A stretch of DNA of 64,000 nt from Mesocentrotus franciscanus (taxonomy: Eukaryota > Echinodermata > Echinoidea > Camarodonta > Strongylocentrotidae), in NCBI GenBank assembly GCA_037976565.1, contig CP137673.1, positions 2,395,528 through 2,459,527 on the forward strand, written 5' to 3'. A program made the translations under genes and the position numbers. The notes under the pieces are model-generated. The model was not told the DNA's origin, ran no database searches, and saw only the letters and a program-made list of their open reading frames with translations. Below, one piece after another: positions 46,601-57,999 of this stretch (the stretch's first letter is position 1; every line of letters begins with the position of its first letter).

Positions 46601-49600
46601 AGAAAATTACGAGCTTAAGTTTAGAATACCCCACCAAAACGTATTATATAACGTGTAAGTAGAATCTTGTCATTTGAATGGAGGATTGTTGGTCACATGA
46701 TAATCAATAAAAAATTTATACAACTTCCAAGAATGTTCTGTAATGTGATTGGTTCAAATCGGGTCGCGTGACATTCAGTGGACTGCACTATTGCACTCGC
46801 CGGAGTGCAATATTCTTTTGGTATAGCACATTTCCTGCACTCATAATGAGGTCGAGGTCATCACTGGCACTGATCGGGCGTGTCAAAGTTTGCGTGAAGT
46901 GTACGCGCAATGACGCTCGGATAACCATGGACCTACTACGTAGTAGGTCCATGGGATAACCAAATCAAATACGTGCCTTCACGGTTGTTTCATCGCAAAG
47001 CATGCCGGGACAGATTTCTAGTCCGGCAGTAAATTTTCACCTTCGTCGCGATCAGCTGTTCCATTGCCAACAACGGGATTTTTTTATCCTGTCGAATCAA
47101 CATCATAATCTTGTACAGGATCCGTTATTCTGCAGTGAATTTCTTTCATTCCAGTATAACTTGTACGGTTAGAAACCAAAGTTTGTGATTATGTATGATG
47201 ACGATCCTTCAAAAAATAAAGCTGATAATACGAAGTAAAGTGGGCTAATGAGAGTGGGTTCCGCTGTATGAATTTATAGTCCCATATGTTTGAATGTGTG
47301 TGTGTGAAGTTTGCGTCGATGGTTTGCCTTATTAAACTGCTAAACATTCGTGTTTTAGGTTGAAGGATCGTCATAAATAATACATGATCACAGACTTTGG
47401 TTTCTTACCGTACAAATGATACTGGAATAAAAAAATCACTGCAGAATGACGGATCCTGTACAAGATTATGAAGTCATGTTGATTCGACAGGATAAAAATA
47501 CCGTTGTTGGCAATGGAACAGCTGATCGCGGCGAAGGTGAAAATCTACTGCGTACTAGGAATCTGTCCCGGCATGCTTTGCGATGAAACAACCGTGAAGG
47601 CAAGTGTGCCTTGGGTGTGATTATTACGTCACAATAGAGTGCGCGCAAAGTGCGCAGGTTGTCATACGCGTAATAGATGCGCGTACTAATTGGATAGACT
47701 TAACTTTGCAACTTTTTGGATCACTTTTTAGTCAAAGGTTGAGAGACCGAAGCGTGAGCGTGAAGGCAAGAAAACAATTCAATTATTTATTAATTGGCTT
47801 TTTTTGGGGAGCAGCTCAGTAGGAGGGGAAAGTTGTATAAAACAAACAATGCACGTTTGCTCGTGCGTTTGTGGGCCGAAATAATGCACTCTGTGCTCGA
47901 CTCGCCACCTGGATAGACCGCACTCGGTCCTGCGGACCTCGGTGCGGCATATCCATGGGCTCTTCTCGCACATCGTGCATTATTTGGCCCTGAATGCACT
48001 CGTTACCGTGCGTTATTTATATAATACGATGGAACGACTACATCATTGAGCGTGCAATTTTGGTACTATTCAGCGTGCATTTGTTGTTATATTTAAACTG
48101 CGCACCTCTCTGCCCTGCGCGTATCCCATTGTTTTCATTGTCTTAGCTGCGCGCATCTGACGCGTAGGCAATCTGAATGTAATCGAGAAGGCTCAATTTG
48201 TCAACTACAAATTTCATTTATTATTAATATAAGGAGCAAAGCCTAATTCGTTGAAAGATTAACATTAGATCTACTTAGATGTTATTTAAAACAAATAATG
48301 AATGTTTTTTTGTTCGTTCAATAGTGCGAATATTTTCTATTCGTTGAAAGATTAAAGGATAGTTGAGTTCTTGTTTCAGACAGCAAATGCCTTCAAAGTG
48401 CATGGTTTAATATTGCTCTTATTCTTATTTATGACATTTCTAGTGCTCTTTAGGACCTAAAATTGCTATGAAGGTAATTTTAGACCCCAAAATGTGTGAA
48501 ATTTGGCCAATACGATCATACCAATTCAGCTCCACTTTCAAAACAATATGGTGACCGTTACTTAATTAATTAATTAATAATAGCAATAAACTGGCCGGCT
48601 GGTTGTGCTATAATAACCAACACGAAAAAGCCAACAAAAAGCCAACATCGGCATTGGCTGGAATAAAACGTATAAGGCGCTATCTCGTTTTTTCAATGGC
48701 TGGTTCAAATTATATAATATTTGTGGTAGCACACAAATATTAGAAATGGTTATATTTATGGATATTTCAGCCGTCTCTGAACCGATTTTGATCAAACAAA
48801 GATGATTTTGTCATTTAAATTGTATGTTCTTTCAAATTTGACAATCAGTTTTTCATTAACTCACAAAAAATTATGTTGTGTAGCGCCCTCTGCAACAGAA
48901 CCCAACTATCCCTTTAATGTTATATTGAACTCATAAACATTCATTATTTGTATACTACATACATAATATCAAAACGTTTTGAGCTAAATGGACCCTATTG
49001 GAATTGAAGAAAATGCATCAGTCATGCTCTGTGCACACAAGAGAGTAAATATCCCGTATCTCTGTGCAGCCGGTATCGTTCCACCACTGTGCATTAGGGA
49101 CTTTTAGATTTGCACGTCGACGTAGTGGACTGCAACGTGTCCCATTCTTTCAAGGCACTGGCCCGTGCCCGGCCTGCGGATATTTTTTTTACACGCTAGC
49201 CTGGCTATTTTCGCCGTAATACTCGTAAAAGTGTGCTGGTGGGAAAGCCTACAAATAGGCATGCACGCAGTTAGTGTGCGGGTGGACCAAAGAGCTATAT
49301 AGCTCTATATGGGGTGGACTTGTTGCTCGATATAATAGCTGATCGTTCGTTCGTTCGTGTCTCCTTAGATCAAGATTAATGTAAAGTTCCTAAATTAAAT
49401 TAAATTAAATTAAGTTCTTGAATTCCATCGCCCGATGGCTGCGATGACCGTCTGACGTCTCATTTACAAGGGCCAGCTAGCTCTTCATCTGATGATTGCC
49501 ATGCATGATGTGATGTACATGTGTATATAATGCACCTCGCATGTATTGTAGGCTTATATCAGTCGCTTCCATGGTATTTATCACAGAAATGGCCAGGCTA

Positions 49601-52600
49601 GCGTGTAAAAAAAAAATTGCGCTGCCCGGCAGTGCCTTAAAAGGACGTCACATTACCTTAAAAGGATGTCACCGTGGCAGTCCACATTCTCGTCGTGTAC
49701 AATCTAAAAGTCCCTATTGTATTAAGTGCGTGGACCGTGACAGAGACTAGGCGACACAGTTCTCAAACTGAATCATCTCACCAAAAACTTTCGCTCGGCA
49801 AAGATGCGATGGTCGCGGGGGGTAACATTGACCAATCAAAACGAGTCTTGTATGGTTGGAAAGATAAAATTACATAGACAAAAGACTTTCTCAAATTAAA
49901 AATTTGTAGAGGGCGGTATGCCAAATTGTGACATGGTAGTAAAGCTTTGTCGCCCGACCCGTTGATTTTACATAGGAAACGAGCTGAAAATAACAGTAAA
50001 TTGACTACTTCAAAAAATAAAACACAAAATTAAATCATAATTAAATTGTAATTTGTTTACTTTACTAGAAAGAAAATAGTCTTTGTGGTATTATGCTAGT
50101 CTATCTAGGCAAAATATGTAGTACTTTTAGCAAAATGGAGATACATTTAAAAAAGGACGTGTTTTTCACGTAATTCTCCAACATTTTTGCTAATAAAACA
50201 AGCACTGTTCAGTGACCCAAACGTTTTGATATGTGTCCGTTTTTTCGTCCGACGAGCCAACAAACCCTCTATTATACACAGAGGAAACGCTGTTTAATAA
50301 TGCAAACAGTTGTTTACAATATGAACTGAACAACCCGTTGTACAGTTCATATTGTAAACAATTTGTTTAAATATTAAACAGGTTGTATACATTTTAAACA
50401 ACCTTTTAAACAGCGTTTTTCTGTGTATAGTCCCGTCCGTGAGTATTTTAGATGAGCTTTTGCACTTGCCAACAAACACAACCAACGAAAGTGTACATTA
50501 CTATTTTTATGGAGCTACTTGCTCTTGCCCATCACACATCCAAATATTTTATTTTTTAGTATGTTTAACAATATTTTCATACGTTTTTCGTAATAATCCA
50601 CTCTAAAACCCTCTTGAAAATCGTGATAAATCACTGTGATTACTTTCGGAAAAAAGTACACACACACACGCACACACAATGAACTCCGGCATCCACATCG
50701 CAGCCACGTGAAATAGACCGGGAGCGACTTCGTCACCGAGGAGGCGCGATAGCTCAGTTGGTAGAGAGGAGTGGTCTCGTATTCCGGCGACCCGGGTTCG
50801 AAACCAAGGCGATGCGCTAGTGCCCTTTGGGAAGACATAAATCTTAATCTTAATTTATGCTTTCTTAGCAGTCAGGTAAAAAAATTACCACCACTAAAAT
50901 AACCACCACCAAACTATTCAAGAGTGCAATTTTTGGTGCTCCCAAAACCTAAGAGAGGCTTTAAAACATTGTGACTGAATGAGGACCTGAATTCTCTAAT
51001 ATATTAAAAATACCCGTATGTTACGCTCAGACCCCATTTCAAATATATCTTTATATCATTTTAACAACATTGCATAAAGAGTTTGATTACAATGTATGTA
51101 CAAAATCAACAGACTGATAGAATAAAATAGGGGAGACAAAAGAAAGTGGAAGGGAAAAATCAAGGCATGAATATAAATGCGTTAAAGGCTCAACTAAGAA
51201 AGATACATCTTGATATTACTTATTACTTTTTTTCTGTATTGTCAATAAAACATAAAATCGCTTTTGAAAGTCATCCAAATTAAATGACTATTGAAGGATT
51301 TATACACCTTATAAATTCCATACTATGCGTAAACAAGTAGTACATTCATGAACAGAGATTCTGCGTCATTAATGTTAAAACCAATTATTATGATATTATC
51401 AAAATAAATATACACCAGGAAAAACACAACAGCGTTTAGTTTAGCACTTAATAGAAGGTTGCGTTTTAGGAGAACGGCTACTTTAAACATCGTATTCTAA
51501 ACCATGTTTGATCGCAAGTTTCGCGAGAATATTGAGGCCCGATTTGATGACGTCATGGGGTGAAGTATGTTCAAACCCGGAAGTGTCGCTCGTGAGACAG
51601 AGCCTATAGCTAACTAGCTCACCAGAGTGATAGTTTCGTCGAAATTAGATTTTTTTTTGTTGGGGGAAGGGAATCTTTGCAAGTGTGTATCCTAAATGGC
51701 ATTCTCTTACACATTATGATACAATTTCAGTAAAATTTTGCCGTCAAATATTGGGCGAATTTGGGGCGCATTACACTTTGGAAGGGTTTAAGTCCATAGA
51801 CAAGTCATATTTTGATAACACATGGGTGGAATTTCTTTTCTAATACTGCATTATACAGAATATGAAGAAAAACAAAATCATGATAGGGTTGCCAGACTTG
51901 GGCATTTTCTCGGCCATAACAAAGTTTCTGAAGGCTGAAACGCGGTTAAATACAACTCTTGTCGACTTGATGACTAAAGCAGTGGAAATACATGGGGATA
52001 GTAGGCTCTATATTGAATTGAATTTATTTTCTTCTGCATCATACAAATCAAATAACATTTCAGCAATATTACATATAACAAATATCACAAGTTTTTTTGA
52101 ATGTGTATACAATATAATATTATTAAATGATGACATTAAAGCAAATTGTAACTGATAACACAATACCAATAATTATTAAATAAGAACGTTGCAGAAGAAG
52201 AAGGGCTTTTAAAATAAGCGATTGCTTGATATAGCATGATATCCCGGGAATATGATGATAAAAAAAATAAAACAAAAACTGGTGATGGTGATGGTGATGA
52301 TGTTGATGATAATGAATGATGGTGAATATGAAAATGAAAATATGTTGATGTAAATACAGTATGTCTGACACTGAAAACTTATATAAGTATATGGGAGTTA
52401 TAAAATATAGTGATGTAGGGTGTGTTATAGGAATCTGAAAATAATATTGAATATTAATTAAGCACTGGGAAAAGATCAAACAATGTACTCTGATAGAAAC
52501 GCTTTCTTCGTATTGAATTTAAATGAATTTAGGGTTTTACGTGATTTTATTGAGTGTGGGAGTGCATTTCATAAATCTGCATCAGGATGTCTTGATTTAT

Positions 52601-54960
52601 GCAGGATCAATAATTTAGGATTTATCAAATGAAAGTTTAATGAGCTCCGAGAAGGGTAAAGGTGGATAGTGTTATTTAATACAAAAAGTTATTAAATGAA
52701 TCAGGATGCAGGTTATAAATGTATTTAAACATGAAGATCCAACTCTGCTATGTGTTTATATAAAAAATTGTAAATGTTTAAAATTCATTAAATAATAGGT
52801 TAGTATGGGCTAAATAATGGAAGCCAGCACATACGCGAAGCGCTTTCTTTTGCATTAAATAAATAGGGTTAATTTTTGTGTTTGCACTTTAAGCCCATAC
52901 AAGTTACAATATGAAATGTATGGCAAGATGAGCGAGTTATAAATCATTAGAAGGGTCTTTTTTGGAAGAAAACTTTTTGTCTTATAAAGTATTCCAATAT
53001 TCCTAGAAATGCATGAAATTATATGTCGTATGTGTTCATTCCAGCTCAGATTTTCATCAATAAGGATACCTACAAACTGTGTACGTTTTTTACGTTCTAA
53101 GGCTATATTATCAATTACAATATTATAAGGAAAATCTGGGGTATGTGCATTAGCACGTTTAAAGTGCATGAAGTTCGTTTTATTAATATTAAGAGATAGT
53201 TTATTGCTTTTAAACCAGTTTAATACTTTTGGTAATTCTAAATTGAGCTACGGCTTCAACAGCACAGCCACAAATGACATTTGTCTGCAGCAACTGCAAC
53301 AGGACCTGCCTCTCTAGGATTGGACTATTTAGTCATAGCATGAGCTGCTCACCAAGAAATTAACTATATTATACATGTAACTAGCGCAATTTTCTATTGT
53401 CTTTCGAGACAGACAGATGCCTACAAGAAGGAATGGTATATGAATAAGGGCATCCAAATTCTCACGAGAATAAAAATGTTGGTGTCGTCAGCAAATAGTA
53501 TAAACGATAAAAGGGATGATGCATTGGTTATATCATTAAGAAAAGAAGGGGACCTAGTATTGATCCTTGTGGGACTCCACATTTTATTGTAAGATATTCC
53601 GATGAAAACCTATTATAAACCACATACTTTTGCCTGAATGATAAATAGTGTCTAAACGAAGAGCGAGCAACTCCCCCGAATTCCATAAACTTGAACCTTT
53701 TTAAGGAAAATATTGTGATTTAGCGTATCAAATGCTTTTGACAAATCCATAAAAATCCCCATTGCATGTTTTTATTGGCCCTTGCATTTAATTTTTTATC
53801 ATACATTTGAACCAAAGCTTGGGCAGTGGAATATGATTTTCTAAGACCATATTGATTTAAATTCAATATTTTATGATTATTAACAAATGTATATAACCTA
53901 CTATAAACAATTTTTCGAGAATTTTGGATATACTAGGAAGGATAGATATGGGCCTATATTTGCTTATTTCATGTGGATTATCTTTGTTATATACCGGAAT
54001 TACCTTAGCAATCTTTTGAGAGTTAGGACACTCGCCAGATGATAAAGAAAGATTAAAAATGTGATATTTTTTTGCAAAAGGGACATAGTATCTTTAAATT
54101 AATTATTTCATTGGGGTAAGTAGTGTTGAAAAACAGTGATGCCGGATGTAGGTTCAGAAAGGAATCCAGAAAAATCTACGCCATCATTAATCAATTTGTT
54201 TACAAGATCAGGACCTATATTGACAAAAAAAAAGGATCGTTCATTACAAAATGTTCCTTTGGTAAATGTTACCTTTTCTTTCCGATGATTTAATATATAA
54301 TTCCCCTAGTCCATGTAGTCAATTTAATATTAGATTTTACTTTGTTAAACTGTTCTAAATAAGGCATTTTACGGGAAGTTCGAGTAACGTCGGTCAATTT
54401 ATTCCGGTATAAACACTTTAAATCAAAGTTATTGAGCAAAAACTACAAATTGTGGGAGGTTTGTCTTGAAAGGGTATATAGATATACATGTATATAGGCG
54501 TCCTACATAATCGTTTTGCATAACCCCCATCTCAGATGCCCCCATATAAAAACAACAAACAAACAAACTTAATGCGAGAATTATTAAAGAGTAAAATAGA
54601 ATAAAACGCACCTAACTGATGTCCTAGTTCAACCATGAAAGAACTACCTAGTTCTTTCATTCCACGGTTGTCGACTATCGCTATGTTTTTAGTGATATAG
54701 AAGGCTTCGCGGGTGTATGTTTTAGTAGCGTCAATGCTGTACGCTTCTGGGGCAATGCTCTTCCAATAAAACCCGGGTTTGTTCTTGTCCATAGTGGCGA
54801 AGTTCATAGAGTTAACCAATGCCGATTTTCCGACGCCTGTTGGACCGAAGAGCCCTATCCGAAGAAAATCTGGTAGGTCTTTGAGCTTTTTAAAACGGAT
54901 ATTCGAGCCCGGAGTGTAGCTACAAATCTGTTCCTTGAATCTATCAATATTACAAGACAT
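37437..54960 (-). CDS. P-loop GTPase with C-terminal CaaX box, four coding exons
   Basis: Coding exons on the minus strand: 54960-54612, 46116-45984, 44984-44917 and 37689-37437. Splice phases match throughout (1, 2, 1) and all introns are GT-AG. The product is about 267 residues. G1/P-loop is GPTGVGKS (39-46); G3 is DNRG (97-100, preceded by IAIV); a strand IHCIVLVFS (153-161) and helix LKELIAQIKK follow; YPPIVIITHG (185-194) is in the G4 position, with TH in place of the usual TKxD, as in Toc-type GTPases; ELENYT follows at about 221-226; the protein ends GGCIIL, a CaaX box predicting prenylation and membrane attachment. No signal peptide or TM helix. Exon 4 has a frame break near 37655-37662 that one extra base in the GGA run would repair. 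The family is not settled; IFI44-like or AIG1/Toc-like GTPases are candidates. A defence role is only a guess. Confidence 0.8.
37834..38926. mobile_element. hAT element (1.09 kb), perfect TIR and 8-bp duplication
   Basis: CAGGGGCGGCGAT and ATCGCCGCCCCTG are perfect 13-bp inverted ends; ATTACACC flanks both sides (37826-37833 and 38927-38934). It lies in GTPase intron 3. Its middle holds the GC-rich minisatellite also seen at 32455-33620. No transposase. Confidence 0.92.
39110..40438. repeat. paralogous block 2, copy B, with a 0.6-kb insertion
   Basis: 39110-39375 and 39960-40438 match 29155-29410 and 29410-29890. The middle piece (about 39376-39960) is absent from the other copy and contains fold-back motifs (GAGGCATAGCTGTT ... 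AACAGCTATGCCTC, and two CCCGGGGCAAC(G/T)GGCAT blocks). Confidence 0.75.
40439..43965. mobile_element. 3.5-kb hAT-like insertion, 8-bp target duplication
   Basis: Ends CATGGGCGTCAATC and GATTGACGCCCTTG (13 of 14 inverted) flanked by TGTGCAGG on both sides (40431-40438 and 43966-43973). The paralogous site at about 29880 reads GCACGCATGACATG with no insertion. The interior has no recognisable transposase; it includes GGGGGTGCCC-type nested ends near 41365 and a minisatellite at 42760-43470. It lies in GTPase intron 3. Confidence 0.85.
42760..43470. repeat. GATAAGTGCCCCTTTTC minisatellite
   Basis: About 25 to 30 irregular copies of a TAAGTGCCCCTTTTCNTCT-like word of 17-33 bp with variable spacing. 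A few further copies lie near 43815-43875. Confidence 0.9.
43974..44916. other. end of paralogous block 2 copy B; GTPase intron 3
   Basis: 43974-44020 and about 44543-44605 match 29885-30000; the stretch between them is extra in this copy. No further feature. Confidence 0.5.
44917..44984 (-). CDS. GTPase exon 3
   Basis: 68 nt between the acceptor TTCATAATCAG and the donor GTATGT, in phase 2 and out phase 1. Encodes AVGLCVKASDLKELIAQIKK plus MT, the helix leading to the next strand. Confidence 0.8.
45984..46116 (-). CDS. GTPase exon 2
   Basis: 133 nt between the acceptor GAATTCATAG and the donor GTATTT, in phase 1 and out phase 2, open throughout. Encodes GVYGDGRQDVEWEVSYIRS, a helix, then EIHCIVLVFS, the hydrophobic strand expected between G3 and G4. 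Confidence 0.8.
46350..46493. mobile_element. small fold-back MITE
   Basis: GGTTCACAAAGCCATTTTGC with AATGACAAATGACA at the left pairs imperfectly with TGTCATTTGTCACTGATGAC and AAGTTTTGTGAAACGGG at the right. It lies in GTPase intron 1. Confidence 0.6.
46925..46954. repeat. perfect 30-bp palindrome
   Basis: CCATGGACCTACTAC followed immediately by its exact reverse complement, with no spacer. It lies 20 bp before the left arm of the next inverted repeat. Confidence 0.95.
46974..47602. repeat. large inverted repeat (arms about 240 bp, loop about 147 bp)
   Basis: The arm 46974-47212 (TGCCTTCACGGTTGTTTCAT ... ACGATCCTTCAA) and the arm 47360-47602 are inverted copies with about 90% identity by eye, including several small indels. 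No coding capacity. Probably a fold-back transposon in GTPase intron 1. Confidence 0.9.
47873..47990. mobile_element. 118-bp hairpin element
   Basis: GGGCCGAAATAATGCAC at the left and GTGCATTATTTGGCCC at the right, with a GC-rich interior that also folds (ACTCGGTCC ... GGACCTCGGTGC). Confidence 0.65.
50276..50426. mobile_element. about 150-bp MITE with an inner 19-bp perfect hairpin
   Basis: Outer ends ACACAGAGGAAACGCTGTTT and AAACAGCGTTTTTCTGTGT are inverted. The inner arms TTGTTTACAATATGAACTG and CAGTTCATATTGTAAACAA pair perfectly. The second copy is at about 59515-59667. Confidence 0.8.
50741..50835 (+). mobile_element. tRNA-derived SINE
   Basis: GGCGCGATAGCTCAGTTGGT (A box) and GACCCGGGTTCGAAACC (B box), then GGCGATGCGCTAGTGCCCTT. 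The 5' end does not pair with a 3' acceptor strand, so it is not a tRNA gene. Duplicate at about 59970-60060. Confidence 0.8.
52480..54400 (-). mobile_element. LINE reverse-transcriptase fragment (CR1/Jockey-like)
   Basis: Minus strand, several frames: SGECPNSQKIAKVIPVYNK, KYRPISILPSISKILEKL, MDLSKAFDTLNHNIF, GVPQGSILGPLLF, and the catalytic FADD near 53485; then GILIDENLSWNEHI ... LPYISYCN (52855-53169). Frameshifts and stops make it dead. It lies in GTPase intron 1. Confidence 0.9.
54612..54960 (-). CDS. GTPase exon 1 (G1 and G3 motifs)
   Basis: ATG at 54960 is chosen as the first true ATG in the frame. 349 nt, ending CAGTTAG before the donor GTGCGT (phase 1). It carries the P-loop and the DNRG switch motif. 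A second, nearly identical copy begins at 63843 and runs off the window. Confidence 0.88.
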
Positions 54961-55146
54961 TTTGCAACAGACTGGTGAGCCTTTCAATAAAACAAAATGA
55001 GGGCTGATCCCTTCCGCGCCTGTTCAAAAGACCACTAACAGAATATGTTATCTTGAATATCACGCATCGATAAGCTATGCTCCTCGCACGCCTTTGTTAA
55101 TTTCGGGTAATACTTATTCTGCGATGTGGGTTTTACCCAACTCCAA

Positions 55147-55156
55147 CCTATATAGC
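55147..55156 (-). promoter_or_regulatory. possible TATA element of the GTPase gene
   Basis: Minus strand GCTATATAGG about 190 bp upstream of the ATG at 54960. Spacing allows a 5' UTR of about 160 nt. No other core element is clear. Confidence 0.35.
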
Positions 55157-55373
55157 TGGGTGTATTGCAATTTATCATGTTGTACGGGAACCATCAGCAA
55201 TGGTACTCCACTACCTACATTCTCCTTTCCTCTTTCTTGTTGAATCAGTCGCATATATTATACAGGGGCAGGTAATTTGAAAGGAAAGAGATTATTATAA
55301 TGATAATGACAATAATGATAAAAATAATATTCATGATAATAATACTAAAATAGACCAATTGCATAATCAAAGA

Positions 55374-56266
55374 GAGGAAGGAAATAAAACCGAAAGAAAA
55401 CAAGAGCACAACATTATTATTTTGGAGAAGAAAGTTGAGGATCAAAAGTCTTATCTAGCTAGGACTATGGGTATCTTCCTTACACCTTCTTATAATTAGC
55501 CAGGAAATTTGAACGCGTGGCTTGTACGGCACTTGATATAGTCTCCTACACTCTTGGCGAATTCGAATTTCAACCCATGACATTAATTTCATGTACGCCC
55601 GCTTTACATTATTCCTTTCATAAAAACTGTGATTCAAGACATTAATGTTCATGAGCTTAGTAGCTATTCAATCAATAGAAGGGCTTGATTGATGTGCAAA
55701 CATTAACGGGAATTCCGCGTTATATTGTACAGTATATGAATCTATACTGCAGCATGTCTGTGAAATGGTATTTTGTTGTAAAACTTCTCGGATGGTTTTG
55801 GTTTTGCATGCCCCTCGAACAATAATAATTTTAACAATGCGATTTTGTCAGGGGGTGTCGGTCCATATTTTCTGAAATGGGCAAGGGCCGGGGGGTCATA
55901 GCATGCATCCTTGCACCTACACTTTACAGGGTACCCAATCAATACCGTTATTATTCGAAGGTTACTACCCGCCCCTTCCCCTTAAATCATTCATACTTGT
56001 CTTTATGTACTTCTTGAGGTACTCAACATAATAGTTATATCTTAATATTTTAAGGGTGCATGTACCTATAACGCGCCGCTATGTCAAAAAACATTTTGAT
56101 AATCGTATATTCTTTAGCTTATACGAATGACTGATATTTTTGTTACAAGATGTACATTTAAAAAAAAAGAAGAAAAAAAATCTGATAATTCCATAAAATA
56201 TGAGCAAATCTCATTCTTTATTTGCAAATGTTGGCATGGTAGATAATTCATAATAACAACTAGCAC
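55374..56266. repeat. paralogous block 1, copy B (empty-site copy)
   Basis: Counterpart of 26026-28604 without the 1.64-kb hAT-like insertion; the empty junction is near CATTAATTTCATGTACGCCC (about 55580-55600). Confidence 0.85.
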
Positions 56267-56315
56267 TTAGTGCTTTACTTTACTTTCCTCTTTCTCCAAC
56301 ATTTTAGAAGAACTT

Positions 56316-57610
56316 GTGTATATACGAACTATAAATTTCCTTACACAAAACAATTTACTTAGTGAAGTTAAAAAACTCATGAATAAGATTGTTAGTGCAA
56401 TTCATAACTCTTGTCACACAGTAGGTTTATTTCTAGACTACTCAAAGGCCTTCGACACAATTGACCATGAAATTCTTCTTTATAAACTTTCTTACTACGG
56501 TGTCAGAGGACAGAGGGAAGGCCCTTGAGTGGTTTAGAAGCAACCATTCAGACAGAGCACAATATACCTCTGTAAATAACTTCCAGTCATCATTTTAAAA
56601 TATTACATGTGGGGTGCCCCTGCTCTCTTTTGGCCCTCTTCTTTTCATACTACAGTGTATGATTTCAAACGATCATCTAATATTTAATCTTTCATATTAT
56701 TTGCTATACAATTAATTCGGAATTAGTTTTGGTTCAAAGTTGGACTATCATTGAACATTAAAAAGACAACTTATATGATATTTAGCAACACTATCAACCA
56801 TCTTCCTGGTCCAATTCAAATACATGGTATCGAACTAGAATGTGTTCAGAGTACTAAATTCCTTGAATTTATGTCGATCGCAAATCGACATGGAAAGTGC
56901 ATATTAATTATTTATGCATATTATTATCAAGAAACATTTGTGTCATAAATCATGTTAAAAATTCATTTCCTTTACAGGTTTTACAACTAAGCTGCAGATA
57001 ATATTCCCTTCCCTTTCCCTTGTATTTTGTAGTTAATTGTGAGTATCGGTTCATGTATCCCTGTAATCTCCCTTTCCTGTTTTAGCGTGTATTCGATTTT
57101 ATAAACCTAACTTTAGATAATTATGTCATTTGTAGTTTCACAACAAGATCTGCTTTTCCATATAGGCTCAGCCACTATATCTCTTAAGTTCAACTGAATG
57201 ACAATGTTCTGAACAATGTGTACCGGTATTGTATTTACATGTATATTATAATATTTTTTTAATATGTTGTTACACTCTTTGTAAAATGAGATATTGTGGA
57301 AATCAATAAATTATATCTATCTATCTATTTATCCCTGTACAAAACCCTTATTTTGCCTGACCTAAATTATGGGATTTTAGCATGGGGAAATTCTTGTAAG
57401 ACTTTAATTGATCGACTATTATCTTTGCATAAGCGTGCATTGAGAATAATCCATAATGTCTACTTTCGTTCCAACACTAACCACTTAATTTTACAAGACA
57501 ACGTTCTTAAAATTTATGATTTGTGTTCATGCTACCTCGGTATCTTTATGTTCCAACTAATTAAAAATAACTTACCTCTCCTGATTTCCTCCATTTTTCA
57601 AAAAAAATAA
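56316..57610 (+). mobile_element. decayed LINE, plus strand, split by an insertion
   Basis: Frames give [19 protein letters not shown], then IQIHGIELECVQSTKFLEF, then (one frame over) STWKVHINYLCILLSRNI, then YKTLILPDLNYGILAWGN and SLHKRALRIIHNVYFRSN. The reverse-transcriptase order is intact but broken by frameshifts, and about 330 bp of unrelated sequence (about 56995-57325, ending in a TATCTATCTATCT tract) separates the last two parts. Confidence 0.88.
56995..57325 (+). mobile_element. insertion inside the decayed LINE, probably another LINE 3' end
   Basis: Has no RT coding content, ends with AATCAATAAATTATATCTATCTATCTATTT, a style typical of retroposon 3' tails, and interrupts the ORF2 reading of the host LINE. 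Confidence 0.6.
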
Positions 57611-57999
57611 CGAGATACATTCATACCCCACTATAGACAGTCGACCCAATTTCACCCTCCTCGAATGAGAACAGCTTCTGCACAAGAAAACTAATATTGA
57701 CACCGGTCCTGTATTTTGAAATAACATAGACCCATCTCTTAAACATAGTACCAGTCTATACCCATTTAAACAAAACCCTGAAAATCAAATTTTTAAACAC
57801 ATATGCATGAGTGTATATGTGTCGTCACCGGTCAGCTGCATTGTTGACATTGTTGACACGTCGGTAATAATAATAATAATATTGGATATTTATATAGCGC
57901 ACATAATATCCACCATGCATGGTGCTCAAGTCATGCATGAATCTCGGTTTGTTTGACTCTCGACTCAATCCCGTTCGCCCTCTTTCTGCTGATCTAACC
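57611..57999. other. repeat-like DNA before the gap
   Basis: (AAT)n followed by TATTTATATAGCGCACATAA, a common style of dispersed repeat. No gene. Confidence 0.4.

Larger units (their letters stand above)
49254..54769. repeat. 5.5-kb block, copy 1 of a near-identical duplication
   Basis: Matches 58500-64000 base for base apart from homopolymer lengths, an 8-14 bp loss in a (CA)n run (50650-50680), and a few single-base changes. Contains a MITE, a SINE, a LINE fragment and GTPase exon 1. Confidence 0.95.

Noticed and set aside
50741..50813. Possible tRNA gene (A and B boxes)
   Set aside because: The acceptor stem does not close and the sequence runs on into a SINE body.
51862..52155. 97-codon frame conserved in both copies of the 5.5-kb block
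   Set aside because: Conservation reflects the near-identical duplication, not selection; no domain seen.
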